Shown here piece after piece: positions 1 through 8,374 of a stretch of 64,000 nt of DNA; within the stretch, counting starts at the first letter, position 1, and each line of letters starts with the position of its first letter. The position numbers and the translations under genes were made by a program. The notes below the pieces were generated by a model, which was given only the letters and a program-made list of their open reading frames with translations, did not search any database and was not told where the DNA came from. Location: contig CAYGDP010000001.1 of NCBI GenBank assembly GCA_964348665.1, forward strand, positions 186,001 through 250,000. Direction: 5' to 3'. The DNA comes from CAYGDP01 sp964348665 (GTDB taxonomy: Bacteria > Verrucomicrobiota > Verrucomicrobiia > Palsa-1439 > CAYGDP01).

Positions 1-419
1 AAGGCGACAAAAAATCCGAGCACATCGCGGCCTTTTTTGAGCCATTCGCCGGGCAATCGCCGTTTGCGGGCATTGGCCCCGCCGACGTTCACAGTCGCGA
101 CCCGCGCGCGATACCGCTCAAGACCAATGCCACAAAGGTTTTTGGCAACGGCGTTCTCGCCGAGAACGACAACGTAATCTACTGCCAACTCGCGCCGTGG
201 CAGTTCGATTACTCGAAGCAATACAATCTCAAACGCACTTTTCGCCGCACATCATTCCTCGTGAATCGTCTGCTGGCGAACCAGGGTGTTGCCGGCTCGA
301 CGCCAATCCTGGACCGGTTCAGCAAGCCGGTCGTGGACGGTGAGAAACGCTGGCTGGACGGGCTTTATCTCGACACACCCGAAGAAATGGATGATCCCTA
401 TCGGTTTTTCCGCTGGTAA
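1..419 (+). CDS. C-terminal fragment of an unidentified protein (5' end outside window)
   Basis: An open frame enters from the left edge and stops at TAA 417-419, giving the last 138 residues. The segment is hydrophilic and rich in aromatic residues, including a QLAPWQFDY stretch, and ends in DDPYRFFRW. Codon use resembles the neighbouring genes, so it is very likely coding. The style recalls the tails of large secreted carbohydrate-active proteins of Verrucomicrobiota, but I cannot name a family and the catalytic part, if any, lies outside the window. No terminator-like hairpin follows the stop. Confidence 0.6.
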   Translation, partial: GDKKSEHIAAFFEPFAGQSPFAGIGPADVHSRDPRAIPLKTNATKVFGNGVLAENDNVIYCQLAPWQFDYSKQYNLKRTFRRTSFLVNRLLANQGVAGSTPILDRFSKPVVDGEKRWLDGLYLDTPEEMDDPYRFFRW

Positions 420-616
420 AATCCACGCGCGAAACGAGTTAAGCAGAAGTGATGAAAAGCGTATTTTGCAGATACACACCTTCCTTGTCACAGGACACAT
501 TTTTGCTACATCCATTTTGATATTTTACAATTGCTAATTCAGACCGCACGCCGTATTTTCAAGCCGTAATGAACGGAGCGGGCATGACAAAATCTTCCGA
601 CAGTAAAACTGTCTAC

Positions 617-634
617 TTTGGTCGGCAGACCAAA
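617..634. promoter_or_regulatory. 7-bp inverted repeat upstream of the 688 gene
   Basis: TTTGGTC and GACCAAA form perfect arms around a 4-nt GGCA spacer, about 55 bp before the GTG start of the secreted protein. The rest of the 268-bp gap 420-687 shows nothing else recognisable. The repeat could be an operator or a small hairpin in the leader; the sequence does not decide. Confidence 0.3.
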
Positions 635-687
635 CCAGCTATGAAATCTTCTTAACGAGTCAGCCACAAATTAAAAGGGGTAATCAA

Positions 688-3111
688 GTGAAAATCACAA
701 GACTATCAACAAAGTTGGCTGTGGTCTCGGCGATTTGCACTATGGCGTTGGTCAGCCATGGGCAAATCATTTCCACCAATATCGTTCCCGACCGTGGTCC
801 TGGCGCCAGCGGGGCAATGACCATGCCTGGAAATCTTTCCGATTTTTGGTTGGCGGGGAAATTGTCGGCTACCGACCCCTCGGCTAAAATGACGGTCACC
901 AACAACGGTGTGACTGTTGGTGCACTCACCGTCACGGGCGAAAGTTTTGTAGGCAAAGTGCCACTGGTTTTAGGCGATAATAAACTGGAGGTAACATATA
1001 GCAATGACAAGGGTGTGACGATAACCCGCCCCTATACGGTTATCCGGTCAGACCGCTATCGGGCTGATATCACGTCGCCAACTCCGGGTAAGTTTGCCAA
1101 TGGACAGCCGCAATCCGTCTTTGGATTTGTGAGCGCATTACTGGACGAGGGCACAACTGGCGCTGCAACTATAAAGAGCGTGGCGATCAATGGAGTGCCT
1201 GCGACCTTGACATCGCCGGATGGTTCTGGAAATCGCGGTCTTTACGCGCCGGGTGTAGCGCCACCCGACTGCGATCATTTTCTCATCTTGACTGCCGAGA
1301 TCGCATGGGAGAATGGAGCGATTTTTAAGATTCCGCTTGGGCTGCTGGAAGGGTACTTGATTACCGAAATGCAGCGCGAGTATCATTTTGAGTTCCTGCA
1401 TTTTCAAGAATTTACCCCGCTCTGGTTCGTAAGCACATCGAGCCACCGATTGGATCTGTACTACAACTTCACCTGCCAACCACCAGCGCTCCCGCTCCAG
1501 CCCAATAGCTTCGCGGATGCATACCGCTGGATTCCAGACACCGATTTCGTTGGAGCGCCGGGTCTCGGCACTGTCGGCTGGCTACCGGATATATACTTAT
1601 ACGAAGAAAAATATTTACCGCAGCCACCCTTGAAGGAAGGTTTTATATGGGGAGGCAGTCTGGACTATGGGTTTCGGTTTGGCACGGAGGATGGCCACAA
1701 CTGTAGTTTTTCGGATTGTAGCCGGCAGGGTTTTTACAAATGGACGTTTGATGCCTCGCTGATGTTTCGCGCCCCCGCCAGCTACGGACCGAATACGCCG
1801 GTGATATTCACCTTTGAAGGAATCGAGTATGGCAAACGTTCGATTGATGACCTGGATTTGTCTCTGGTCAAGTACAACGGGAAAGACCCGGTTACGTGGG
1901 ATAACGCTCGCAAAACCGCTAGCTACTTGGTGACGCTCGATGGCGGCGCGAGTTATAGTTTGGGAGCGGGCAGCTTTTCATGGCCGGCTATAACTGACAG
2001 CATTCCGATTACACATGGCGCCGTCCATTATGATTGGCTGCATTTCGAGGGATTTCATAATGCGGAGCCAAAGATTTCGGACGGGGGAGTGGACGTGACA
2101 GGAAAAACAACAACCACAATCGTCGGCGCCAAGCACAATTTTTCGGTTGTGATTCCAGAAATCAGGCCCGAACAAATTGATTCTTATAAGTGGACGATCA
2201 CCGACAAAACCGTCAGGAGCTACACGATCACTGCCGACAAGGGCGAATTCGTTTTGCAGACAGATTCTCCGCCGCCGAGCGATCCCAAGCCCTATCTTGA
2301 GCGCTCGGAGCTTCCCGCGTATTGGATTGATGCAGGTGAAAAAGCAGTTTCCTGCGTGGTGACAATCAAAGACCCCAATGGCAATCTCAAGCCGCTTGAG
2401 CCTGTTCGCGCCAAGTTCGACGTGAAGCGGCCGACTGTGACACGGTGCGATGGAATTGGAACGGCGCTTGATCCGCCCGTGAATGTCAGAGGAGGAAATT
2501 TGCAATTTGGTGAAGGCGACGTATCAAAACCGCAAAACTTTGGGATTCTCGTCACTGCACAGACTCCAGATTTTGATCTCGGTGACTTCACGTTCGTCCA
2601 GCTCGTCAAACCGCAGCGCATTCGCACGAAAGACGACGGAACGCAGCAGGTTTTGACTTCCCAAAATTATACGAGTCCCCAGGGAGAGAAATTTACGGCC
2701 TTCGTAGCTGATGACGCGGCTGGCGTTCCCATCAGTTTCGTCGCCAAAAAAGATGTTCGGGTTAAGGGCCAAACGGTCAAACAGTATCAATTTCCGGATG
2801 TACCATCGACGTCGCTTGATGGAATAAAAAAGTCAGCGAAAGACGCATTTGAGGTTTATTTCATGTTTGAGCCGAAGGACAAAAACGGGAATTCCCTGGG
2901 AATCTCCGTGCCTGTCGCTAAGATGGTCTGGAATTGGGGCGGGTCAGCTACGCTCGGAGCGAGCGGCTGGACGCTGGATAAGAAAGCGAATGGCACAACA
3001 CCAAATTCTGACCCCGGCGATCCGGGACATCCTTTCCCCACCACCAGTCTTACCTACAGCACGCCACTCCCGACGTGGATCGGAAAAGTTTCACTCATTA
3101 CCTACAGGTGA
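688..3111 (+). CDS. Large secreted protein of unknown function (807 aa)
   Basis: The GTG start is preceded by an AAAAGGGG ribosome site. The first ~26 residues form a clear signal peptide (basic MKITR, hydrophobic core, cut near SHGQ), so the product is exported. Residues ~30-115 read like a beta-sandwich (Ig-like) segment. The middle is rich in Tyr, Trp, Phe and Cys and the last ~300 residues again look beta-rich. No catalytic motif was recognised. The next gene starts 23 bp downstream and is also exported, so the two are probably co-transcribed. No function is assigned. Confidence 0.75.
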   Translation: MKITRLSTKLAVVSAICTMALVSHGQIISTNIVPDRGPGASGAMTMPGNLSDFWLAGKLSATDPSAKMTVTNNGVTVGALTVTGESFVGKVPLVLGDNKLEVTYSNDKGVTITRPYTVIRSDRYRADITSPTPGKFANGQPQSVFGFVSALLDEGTTGAATIKSVAINGVPATLTSPDGSGNRGLYAPGVAPPDCDHFLILTAEIAWENGAIFKIPLGLLEGYLITEMQREYHFEFLHFQEFTPLWFVSTSSHRLDLYYNFTCQPPALPLQPNSFADAYRWIPDTDFVGAPGLGTVGWLPDIYLYEEKYLPQPPLKEGFIWGGSLDYGFRFGTEDGHNCSFSDCSRQGFYKWTFDASLMFRAPASYGPNTPVIFTFEGIEYGKRSIDDLDLSLVKYNGKDPVTWDNARKTASYLVTLDGGASYSLGAGSFSWPAITDSIPITHGAVHYDWLHFEGFHNAEPKISDGGVDVTGKTTTTIVGAKHNFSVVIPEIRPEQIDSYKWTITDKTVRSYTITADKGEFVLQTDSPPPSDPKPYLERSELPAYWIDAGEKAVSCVVTIKDPNGNLKPLEPVRAKFDVKRPTVTRCDGIGTALDPPVNVRGGNLQFGEGDVSKPQNFGILVTAQTPDFDLGDFTFVQLVKPQRIRTKDDGTQQVLTSQNYTSPQGEKFTAFVADDAAGVPISFVAKKDVRVKGQTVKQYQFPDVPSTSLDGIKKSAKDAFEVYFMFEPKDKNGNSLGISVPVAKMVWNWGGSATLGASGWTLDKKANGTTPNSDPGDPGHPFPTTSLTYSTPLPTWIGKVSLITYR

Positions 3112-3134
3112 TATTGAACAAAAGGAGAAGGAAA

Positions 3135-3782
3135 ATGAAATCAAAAAAAATTATTCGGCTTCTAGCGGTTTTGTTCGGCTGCTGGCAGAGTTTTTCCGCT
3201 CTAGGCCAAGAAGAAAAAAAAGTCGAGGCGGGAAAAAAAGTGCGCGAATGGGGGCAGGAGCAGGAGGGGTTTCGTCTCTCGATCCAGACCGACAAGTCGA
3301 ACTACCGCACCGACGAAGGGATTATCCTGACGATCTCACTACAGAACCACGGCAAAGAGGCGAGAAGTCTGTCCTACAAAATCCAAGAGATCGTAGTCAA
3401 GCCTCCCCAAGACTACGCCACAGCGGATTTTGTAATTCACGAGTCGAAAGATTCGAAGCAGGCAGAGAAAGCTGCATTCACGAAGGAGGGAGCTAGGTGG
3501 AAGGTCATGCAAGGTGAAACTGGAGTGAGTATTATGCCAAACATCAAGCCCGGACATGGGCGAGTTGACCGCTTGATGTTGAACCAGATTTACGACATGA
3601 CCTATTGGGGCGAATACAAAATATCGGTCAAGGTCGCCATACCTAGTTTTGTGAAAGATGGGCATGAAGAAGACGAGGGAGGGGCAGGTAAGAATATTAC
3701 ACTCACCTCAAATGAAATTTCTGTGATGGTTCAGAGGGTTGATTTTCCCGTCCTGGGGGTGGTTGAAATCCCAGATCAATAG
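3135..3782 (+). CDS. Secreted protein of unknown function (215 aa)
   Basis: The ATG at 3135 follows AAAGGAGAAGG at good spacing. An upstream in-frame ATG at 3075 lies inside the previous gene and would bury the signal peptide, so 3135 is preferred. Residues 1-25 are a typical signal peptide (MKSKK, then a hydrophobic stretch, cut near SALGQ). The mature part begins with a charged linker and continues as a probable all-beta domain (EGFRLSIQTDKSNYRTDEGI) like the intermediate-alpha-amylase-inhibitor or Ig-type domains in which Verrucomicrobiota list 'limits on performance of an entity'; that resemblance is impressionistic. It likely works with the 688 protein. Confidence 0.7.
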   Translation: MKSKKIIRLLAVLFGCWQSFSALGQEEKKVEAGKKVREWGQEQEGFRLSIQTDKSNYRTDEGIILTISLQNHGKEARSLSYKIQEIVVKPPQDYATADFVIHESKDSKQAEKAAFTKEGARWKVMQGETGVSIMPNIKPGHGRVDRLMLNQIYDMTYWGEYKISVKVAIPSFVKDGHEEDEGGAGKNITLTSNEISVMVQRVDFPVLGVVEIPDQ

Positions 3783-4011
3783 CGCTGGCTGATCCGCATG
3801 AATCGGCGGTCATGGTCGTGCAATCCTCCTCCGCCCGGCCTCGTACTACGATTTGATCTGAGTCAGAGTTACTTCATAGTTCCGATATTCGTTTCCGCCG
3901 CGAGATTTCCCTGCGATGTGACCAGCCAAATCCGGCTGCGACCCAGTTTCTCGATTTTATACTCACAAAAAGAATTATCCTAAGATGTTTAGAATCGAAA
4001 TGTAAATTGCC

Positions 4012-4659
4012 TTACCGACCGAGATCGAGGCTGAAATCGATTTCGAAGGAATCCCATCCGTCGTTTTCTTCCGGGCCGATGGCGATGTAGATAGTGTCGC
4101 CTGATTTTACGTCGCCGAGTTTTTTGTCGAAACTGGCTGGATCATCGCTGGATTCCACAATTTGTTTGTGCGCGAGTGTATCGTTGATATAAACACGCAC
4201 CTCGATCTTTCCGCCGGGTTCTGGCTCATTGTCGTTACTTTTGAGCGGGCGTTTGATGGAACTATCGGTAATCGAAAGTTTGCCGTTCTTGTTGCGCGGG
4301 ATCGTGAAGGCGGCAATCGCATAGTGGGCCACGCCTTTTCCCGGTTCCGCCGGCGTACGGCCCGGATGACCGTGACCCGAACCCAGCACGGTATATCCGC
4401 CCAGTCCTTCCAGCGGAAACTCGTCCTCTTTGATCGTATAACCGTTCGCGTTGCTGTTCCAAACCAAAGGTTTATAGTTTTTGGCGGCGCCGATTTCGCC
4501 GTCAGCGTTCGATAGATACTTCCATCCATCCGCAGGAGTATCCTGGGTAAAATCCGACCGGTAATTGGCGATGACTTCCGCTCTTGCCGTTGCGACCGTA
4601 GTAATCCCCAGCAAAAGTAGAAAAAACGACATACGATTGTGATTCTCTTTGAGATTCAT
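4012..4659 (-). CDS. Secreted beta-rich protein of unknown function (215 aa)
   Basis: The N-terminus has a signal peptide ending near TARAE. The mature protein starts with ANYRSDFTQDTPADGWKYL and ends with a segment (DTIYIAIGPEENDGWDSFEID) typical of carbohydrate-binding-like beta-sandwich domains found in secreted proteins of these bacteria. There is a glycine- and histidine-rich loop (GSGHGHPGR). The gene is divergent from the DUF1080 gene at 4765, with ~105 bp between the starts. The start is uncertain: the GGAGG upstream sits 14 nt away, and an internal ATG (residue 9) is possible. A sugar-binding role is a guess from fold style only. Confidence 0.7.
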   Translation of the reverse strand: MNLKENHNRMSFFLLLLGITTVATARAEVIANYRSDFTQDTPADGWKYLSNADGEIGAAKNYKPLVWNSNANGYTIKEDEFPLEGLGGYTVLGSGHGHPGRTPAEPGKGVAHYAIAAFTIPRNKNGKLSITDSSIKRPLKSNDNEPEPGGKIEVRVYINDTLAHKQIVESSDDPASFDKKLGDVKSGDTIYIAIGPEENDGWDSFEIDFSLDLGR

Positions 4660-4764
4660 AGGGAGTCATTTTTCCTCCATTCAATCGCCAGCGTCAACAG
4701 CATTTTTGGGGAGCGCGAAAAGAGTTGCGCGGCGAGGCGGGATGGTTTCAAATAGGACAACCCT

Positions 4765-5508
4765 ATGAAAACTCTCCATTCGATCTTTGGTGTGTCGTTA
4801 CTTTGTGCGGCAGCGCTGGCGGCGGACAATGAACCGCCTGCGGGATTTACCGCGCTGTTCAACGGCCGCGATTTTTCCGGCTGGAAAATTCCCGACGGCG
4901 ACAATAGTCACTGGAAAATTGTGGACGGCGTGATTGATTACGACGCTGCGAGCGAGGCGAAGGGCGATAAGAGTCTTTGGTTTGAGCGCGAGTTCGGAGA
5001 TTTCACGCTGCAAGTGGATTGGCGCATCAAGGAAACGCCTTACGTCAATCCGAACGTACCCTACATCCTGCCCGATGGCACACACGCGCGCGATATCACG
5101 GGGAAGGAAATGAAGATGTCTCTTCCCGACTCCGATTCGGGCATTTACCTTCGTGGTTCGGGAAAATATCAAATCAATATCTGGTGTTGGCCGATCGGTT
5201 CTGGCGAGATGTACGGCGTTCGTATGGATGCGCAAATGCCTCCCGACGTTCGCGCCGCAGTCACCCCGCGATCGCAAGCTGATAAACCCGTGGGCGAATG
5301 GAATCATTTCGAAATCACGGCGCGCGGGAACACGATCACGGTCGTGCTGAATGGCAAAACGGTGATTCCGGGCGCGCCGATACCCGGGTTGCCCGCCCGC
5401 GGTCGCGTGGCGCTCCAGCATCACGGCGGCAAGCAGAATGGAAAATGGAACAGTCCGCCGAGTTTGTTGCAGTTCAAGAACATCTACATCAAGGAATTGG
5501 ACAAATGA
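4765..5508 (+). CDS. DUF1080 (3-keto-disaccharide hydrolase family) secreted protein
   Basis: The protein has 247 residues with a signal peptide (cut near LAAD). The mature part carries hallmarks of the DUF1080/PF06439 lectin-like fold: GFTALFNGRDFSGWK near the start, HWKIVDGVI, a DFTLQVDWRIKET strand, and SDSGIYLRG. Characterised members cleave 3-keto-glycosides in the periplasm. It overlaps the next gene by ATGA (start 5505, stop 5506-5508), so both are translationally coupled. The partner is a Gfo/Idh/MocA oxidoreductase, the enzyme class that makes 3-keto sugars, so an oxidise-then-cleave pair is a reasonable inference. Confidence 0.88.
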   Translation: MKTLHSIFGVSLLCAAALAADNEPPAGFTALFNGRDFSGWKIPDGDNSHWKIVDGVIDYDAASEAKGDKSLWFEREFGDFTLQVDWRIKETPYVNPNVPYILPDGTHARDITGKEMKMSLPDSDSGIYLRGSGKYQINIWCWPIGSGEMYGVRMDAQMPPDVRAAVTPRSQADKPVGEWNHFEITARGNTITVVLNGKTVIPGAPIPGLPARGRVALQHHGGKQNGKWNSPPSLLQFKNIYIKELDK

Positions 5509-7004
5509 CGCGCCGAAAATTTCTCGCGACAACGGGCGCGGCAACCGCCGCATTTTCCATTCTGCCTCGGCGATTGTTGGCGGGCGCGGACGAATTGCCG
5601 CCCAGCGCGAAAATCAACGTCGCGTTCGTCGGCGTCGGTTCGCAGGGTTTGCGGGTGATGTTGAATTTTCTCGGTCAGCCCGATGTGCAAGTCGTCGCGG
5701 TCTGCGATCCGAACAAGAGTAGCGCGGATTATCCGCAGTGGGGCGAATACGAATTTCGGAATGCCGTCCGCAAATTGCTCAAAACGGAGTCCGGTTGGGA
5801 ATGGCTTAGCCCGAACAAACCCGTGCCATTGACGCGCACGCGGAGCGGCCAGAGCGGCTTGGCGGGGCGCGAGCCGTGCCAGAAAATTGTCGAGGCCTAT
5901 TACGGCGCTCAGAAACGATCCGGCCAATATCGCGGGTGCAACGCGTACCGCGATTACCGAGAGCTTTTGGAGAAAGAGAGAGACGTGGACGCCATCGTGG
6001 TTGGCACGACCGATCACTGGCACGCGCTTGTTTCCGTCGCCGCGATGAAGAAAGGCAAACATGTGTTTTGCCAGAAACCGATGACACGAACCGTCCATGA
6101 AGCCCGACGGATGGCCGAAGTTGCGCGTGAAACCGGCGTGACCACCCAGGTCGCAGTCGGCAATCAAGCGTCGGAGGCGACACGATTGCTTTGCGAATGG
6201 ATTGGGTCGGGCGCGATCGGTCCGGTGCGACAGGTGATCAATTGGTCAAGCCGACCGTTCTGGCCACAGGGGGTTGAGCGACCAAAAGAGAAACAGAAAG
6301 CTCCGAAAGGTCTCGATTGGGATTTGTGGCTGGGGCCGGCGCCTACTCGACCGTTCCACCATGTTTATCTCCCGTTCAATTGGCGCGGCTGGCATGATTT
6401 TGGGGCGGGTGCGCTGGGTGATATGGGATGCTACAGTTTCGATACGATCTTCCGCGCCTTGAAACTCGATGCGCCCACCAGCATCGAAGCCAGCGCCAGC
6501 GAACGCTATCCAGAAACGTTCCCGAACGCGTCGGTCATCCATTTTGATTTTCCATCTCGCATAGACCTGCCTCCGGTGCGGCTGACCTGGTATGACGGCG
6601 GGCTGAAACCACCGCGTCCGATCGAGCTCGATGCCGGTCAGGATTTGAGTGACGAAGGGCTGATGTTTATCGGCGACGGCGGGACGATTCTCTGCGGGTT
6701 TAACGGTGGAAATCCGCGCTTGATTCCCGATGCAAAAATGAAGGCGTTTCAGGCGCCACCGAAGAATTTGCCGCGCTCTCCGGGCAACGAACGCGAATGG
6801 CTGGATGCGTGCAAGGATGCGAAGAAAAAAACGGGCGCGAACTTTGAGTTCTCCGGGGTTGTCACCGAAACCTTGCAACTTGGCAACGTCGCGTTGCGCA
6901 CGGGCAAGCGATTGATTTGGGACAAGGCCAATCTCAAGGCCGCCAACGATCCCTCGGCGCAGCAATTCATCCGTCCGTCGTATCGTGGTAATTGGACGCT
7001 TTAG
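5505..7004 (+). CDS. Tat-exported Gfo/Idh/MocA family oxidoreductase
   Basis: The protein has 499 residues. The start at 5505 overlaps the DUF1080 stop and puts a twin-arginine signal (TRRKFLATTGAATAAF) at the N-terminus, which argues for export of a folded cofactor-loaded enzyme. A Rossmann motif follows (INVAFVGVGSQG), then DAIVVGTTDHWHAL and the family lysine motif CQKPMTRTV. Residues after ~200 form the substrate domain with NWRGWHDFGAGALGDMGCY. NAD(P) is the expected cofactor. With the preceding DUF1080 gene it likely attacks glycosides through a 3-keto intermediate in the periplasm. Confidence 0.88.
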   Translation: MTRRKFLATTGAATAAFSILPRRLLAGADELPPSAKINVAFVGVGSQGLRVMLNFLGQPDVQVVAVCDPNKSSADYPQWGEYEFRNAVRKLLKTESGWEWLSPNKPVPLTRTRSGQSGLAGREPCQKIVEAYYGAQKRSGQYRGCNAYRDYRELLEKERDVDAIVVGTTDHWHALVSVAAMKKGKHVFCQKPMTRTVHEARRMAEVARETGVTTQVAVGNQASEATRLLCEWIGSGAIGPVRQVINWSSRPFWPQGVERPKEKQKAPKGLDWDLWLGPAPTRPFHHVYLPFNWRGWHDFGAGALGDMGCYSFDTIFRALKLDAPTSIEASASERYPETFPNASVIHFDFPSRIDLPPVRLTWYDGGLKPPRPIELDAGQDLSDEGLMFIGDGGTILCGFNGGNPRLIPDAKMKAFQAPPKNLPRSPGNEREWLDACKDAKKKTGANFEFSGVVTETLQLGNVALRTGKRLIWDKANLKAANDPSAQQFIRPSYRGNWTL

Positions 7005-7024
7005 GACGAATTTAGTTTCCCCGT

Positions 7025-7164
7025 CAGAAATTCCCAGTTTGTACTCAAAGGCGAATAATCTCTGGGTTCGGAGTACACGCTTCAGTGTGCTCCAATCCGT
7101 CAGCCGACGGATTGAACTCCAAACGATGTATTTCAGGGATTTGACAACAAACGGGGAATTTCTG
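7025..7164. repeat. MITE-like palindromic element, copy 1 (140 bp)
   Basis: The outer arms CAGAAATTCCC (7025-7035) and GGGAATTTCTG (7154-7164) are perfect 11-bp inverted repeats. Inside lie two smaller hairpins: 7070-7078/7085-7093 (8 of 9 pairs) and AATCCGTC 7094-7101 with GACGGATT 7106-7113 (perfect). A second element with the same termini lies at 9983-10104. The 236-bp gap between the oxidoreductase and tRNA-Cys is mostly this element. It has no coding capacity. Confidence 0.55.
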
Positions 7165-7240
7165 TTTCTCCGTTGCAAAATGGAGCAAGGTGGATACAAT
7201 GCACTGCTCGATCTGGCGGACTAGTCCGCCAAAGTTGGGT

Positions 7241-7315
7241 GGCGGATTAGCCAAGTGGTAAGGCAGGAGTCTGCAAAACTCCTATACGTCGGTTCGATTC
7301 CGACATCCGCCTCCA
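7241..7315 (+). tRNA. tRNA-Cys (GCA)
   Basis: A 75-nt cloverleaf. The acceptor stem GGCGGAT (7241-7247) pairs with ATCCGCC (7305-7311), followed by discriminator U and an encoded CCA (7313-7315). The anticodon stem GGAGT/ACTCC encloses loop CTGCAAA with anticodon GCA. The T arm contains GGTTCGATTCC and the D loop GTGGTAAGGC. No other tRNA was found in the window. Confidence 0.97.
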
Positions 7316-7316
7316 C

Positions 7317-7387
7317 TCTTCGCTCGCGTGCCTCGCCGAAGTCCCGATAGGCGGGACGAAGGCGGGAAGCGAAGCGGAGAGCGAAGA
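7317..7387. repeat. Nested palindrome after tRNA-Cys
   Basis: Outer arms TCTTCGCTC (7317-7325) and GAGCGAAGA (7379-7387) are perfect. An inner hairpin GTCCCG (7341-7346) / CGGGAC (7352-7357) sits between them. It could act as a terminator for the tRNA or the convergent gene at 7411, although no T-run follows. A similar TCCCG-x-GGGACGAAGG text recurs near 8155-8180, so a REP-like repeat is also possible. Confidence 0.45.
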
Positions 7388-7410
7388 TTGCCACGGGGAG
7401 TGCGGGTTCG

Positions 7411-8082
7411 TTATTTATCCCAGCCGCGGAGTTTTACATGCACCTGGGCTGTCTCCCCCATGTAATTATTCATGGAGTAGGTCGTGGCGGCTTTCAACAT
7501 GTGCGACTTGGCCTGCTCGGTTTTCCCCAGCGCCTCGTGATACAAACCAAGATAGAGATGCGCAAAACAGAGTTGATTCCGCTTTTCAAGCTCGCTCGTG
7601 CCGGGATTTTCTGCCGCCCGCAAAACGTCCTCCACGGTTCCTTTGCCGGCAAAGAGTGCGTGCACTTCCTTCATCGGAATTCGCGTGTCACCTACGATGG
7701 CAATCAATGCTTTGCGTGCCGCATCCACCCCATCCATCCGCGCGACACAGAGGAAATGCCAGGCCGCATTCTCGACGTCGTGCGGGTTAACGGTCTGATG
7801 CAGTTCAAATTGTTTGCGTCCCTCCTGATAGTTTTCCGCATAGTAGAGCGCCAACCCACGTTGCCAGAGTTGCGGGGCGGTTTGCGGGGTCAGTTCAATG
7901 ACTTTGTCGAAGGCCTTTACTGACTCCGCCGGTTTTGCGGCGAAAAACAGGTGGATCCCTTTGCGCATCATCGCGTCGGCATCGCTGTCCTCGGCTTGAA
8001 TTGCAGGAGGGAACAGCGAAACGAACAGCCCCGCCCAAATGGCTAGGAAGAGTGGCTTGGTTCTGCGTTTCATCGTTTCCAT
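7411..8082 (-). CDS. Exported TPR-like repeat protein (223 aa)
   Basis: A signal peptide covers residues 1-31 (cut near IQAED). The mature protein is alpha-helical with TPR spacing: GIHLFFAAKPAESVKAFDKV, then GLALYYAENYQEGRKQFELH, and a late LYLGLYHEALGKTEQAKSHM repeat. This resembles NlpI-type small TPR scaffolds. No enzyme motif is seen. It stands alone, convergent with the tRNA. A start four residues downstream is equally possible because neither ATG has a strong ribosome site. Confidence 0.75.
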   Translation of the reverse strand: METMKRRTKPLFLAIWAGLFVSLFPPAIQAEDSDADAMMRKGIHLFFAAKPAESVKAFDKVIELTPQTAPQLWQRGLALYYAENYQEGRKQFELHQTVNPHDVENAAWHFLCVARMDGVDAARKALIAIVGDTRIPMKEVHALFAGKGTVEDVLRAAENPGTSELEKRNQLCFAHLYLGLYHEALGKTEQAKSHMLKAATTYSMNNYMGETAQVHVKLRGWDK

Positions 8083-8199
8083 GTATTCTTATACCATTCC
8101 CGGTTCGGATTGAAACCCGATTCAGGATAGATCAACGATTTGGCACTGGTCGTGCGGGAGTCCCGCGAAGGGACGAAGGTGGGTAATCTAGATTTTATT

Positions 8200-8228
8200 A
8201 GCCACGAAAAGCACGAAAACTTTTGCAT
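8200..8228. repeat. GCCACGAAAAGCAC-type intergenic repeat
   Basis: A short copy (AGCCACGAAAAGCACGAAAA) of an A-rich GCCAC repeat family that recurs between 52.7 and 57.3 kb. It lies in the 292-bp gap between the TPR and AlbA_2 genes, which otherwise holds the left inverted repeat at 8309. Confidence 0.4.
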
Positions 8229-8308
8229 TTCTACCGAAGGACGGATTCGCCGTGGCGGACACTTGCGGACGAAAAATGGAGCAGCATTCGGCGCACCGTT
8301 CATTTTTC

Positions 8309-8342
8309 AAAATGTGGCAATGTGGAGGACTGATCCCATTAC
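8309..8342. repeat. Left arm of 34-bp inverted repeat flanking the AlbA_2 gene
   Basis: This 34-bp stretch matches the reverse complement of 9843-9876 at 31 of 34 positions (core CAATGTGGAGGA). A partial third copy, GCCAATGTGGAG, lies just inside at 8353-8364. Repeated motifs inside the ends recall IS21-family termini, but no transposase gene is present. Confidence 0.6.
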
Positions 8343-8374
8343 TGAAAAAAGCGCCAATGTGGAGTACATGCTGT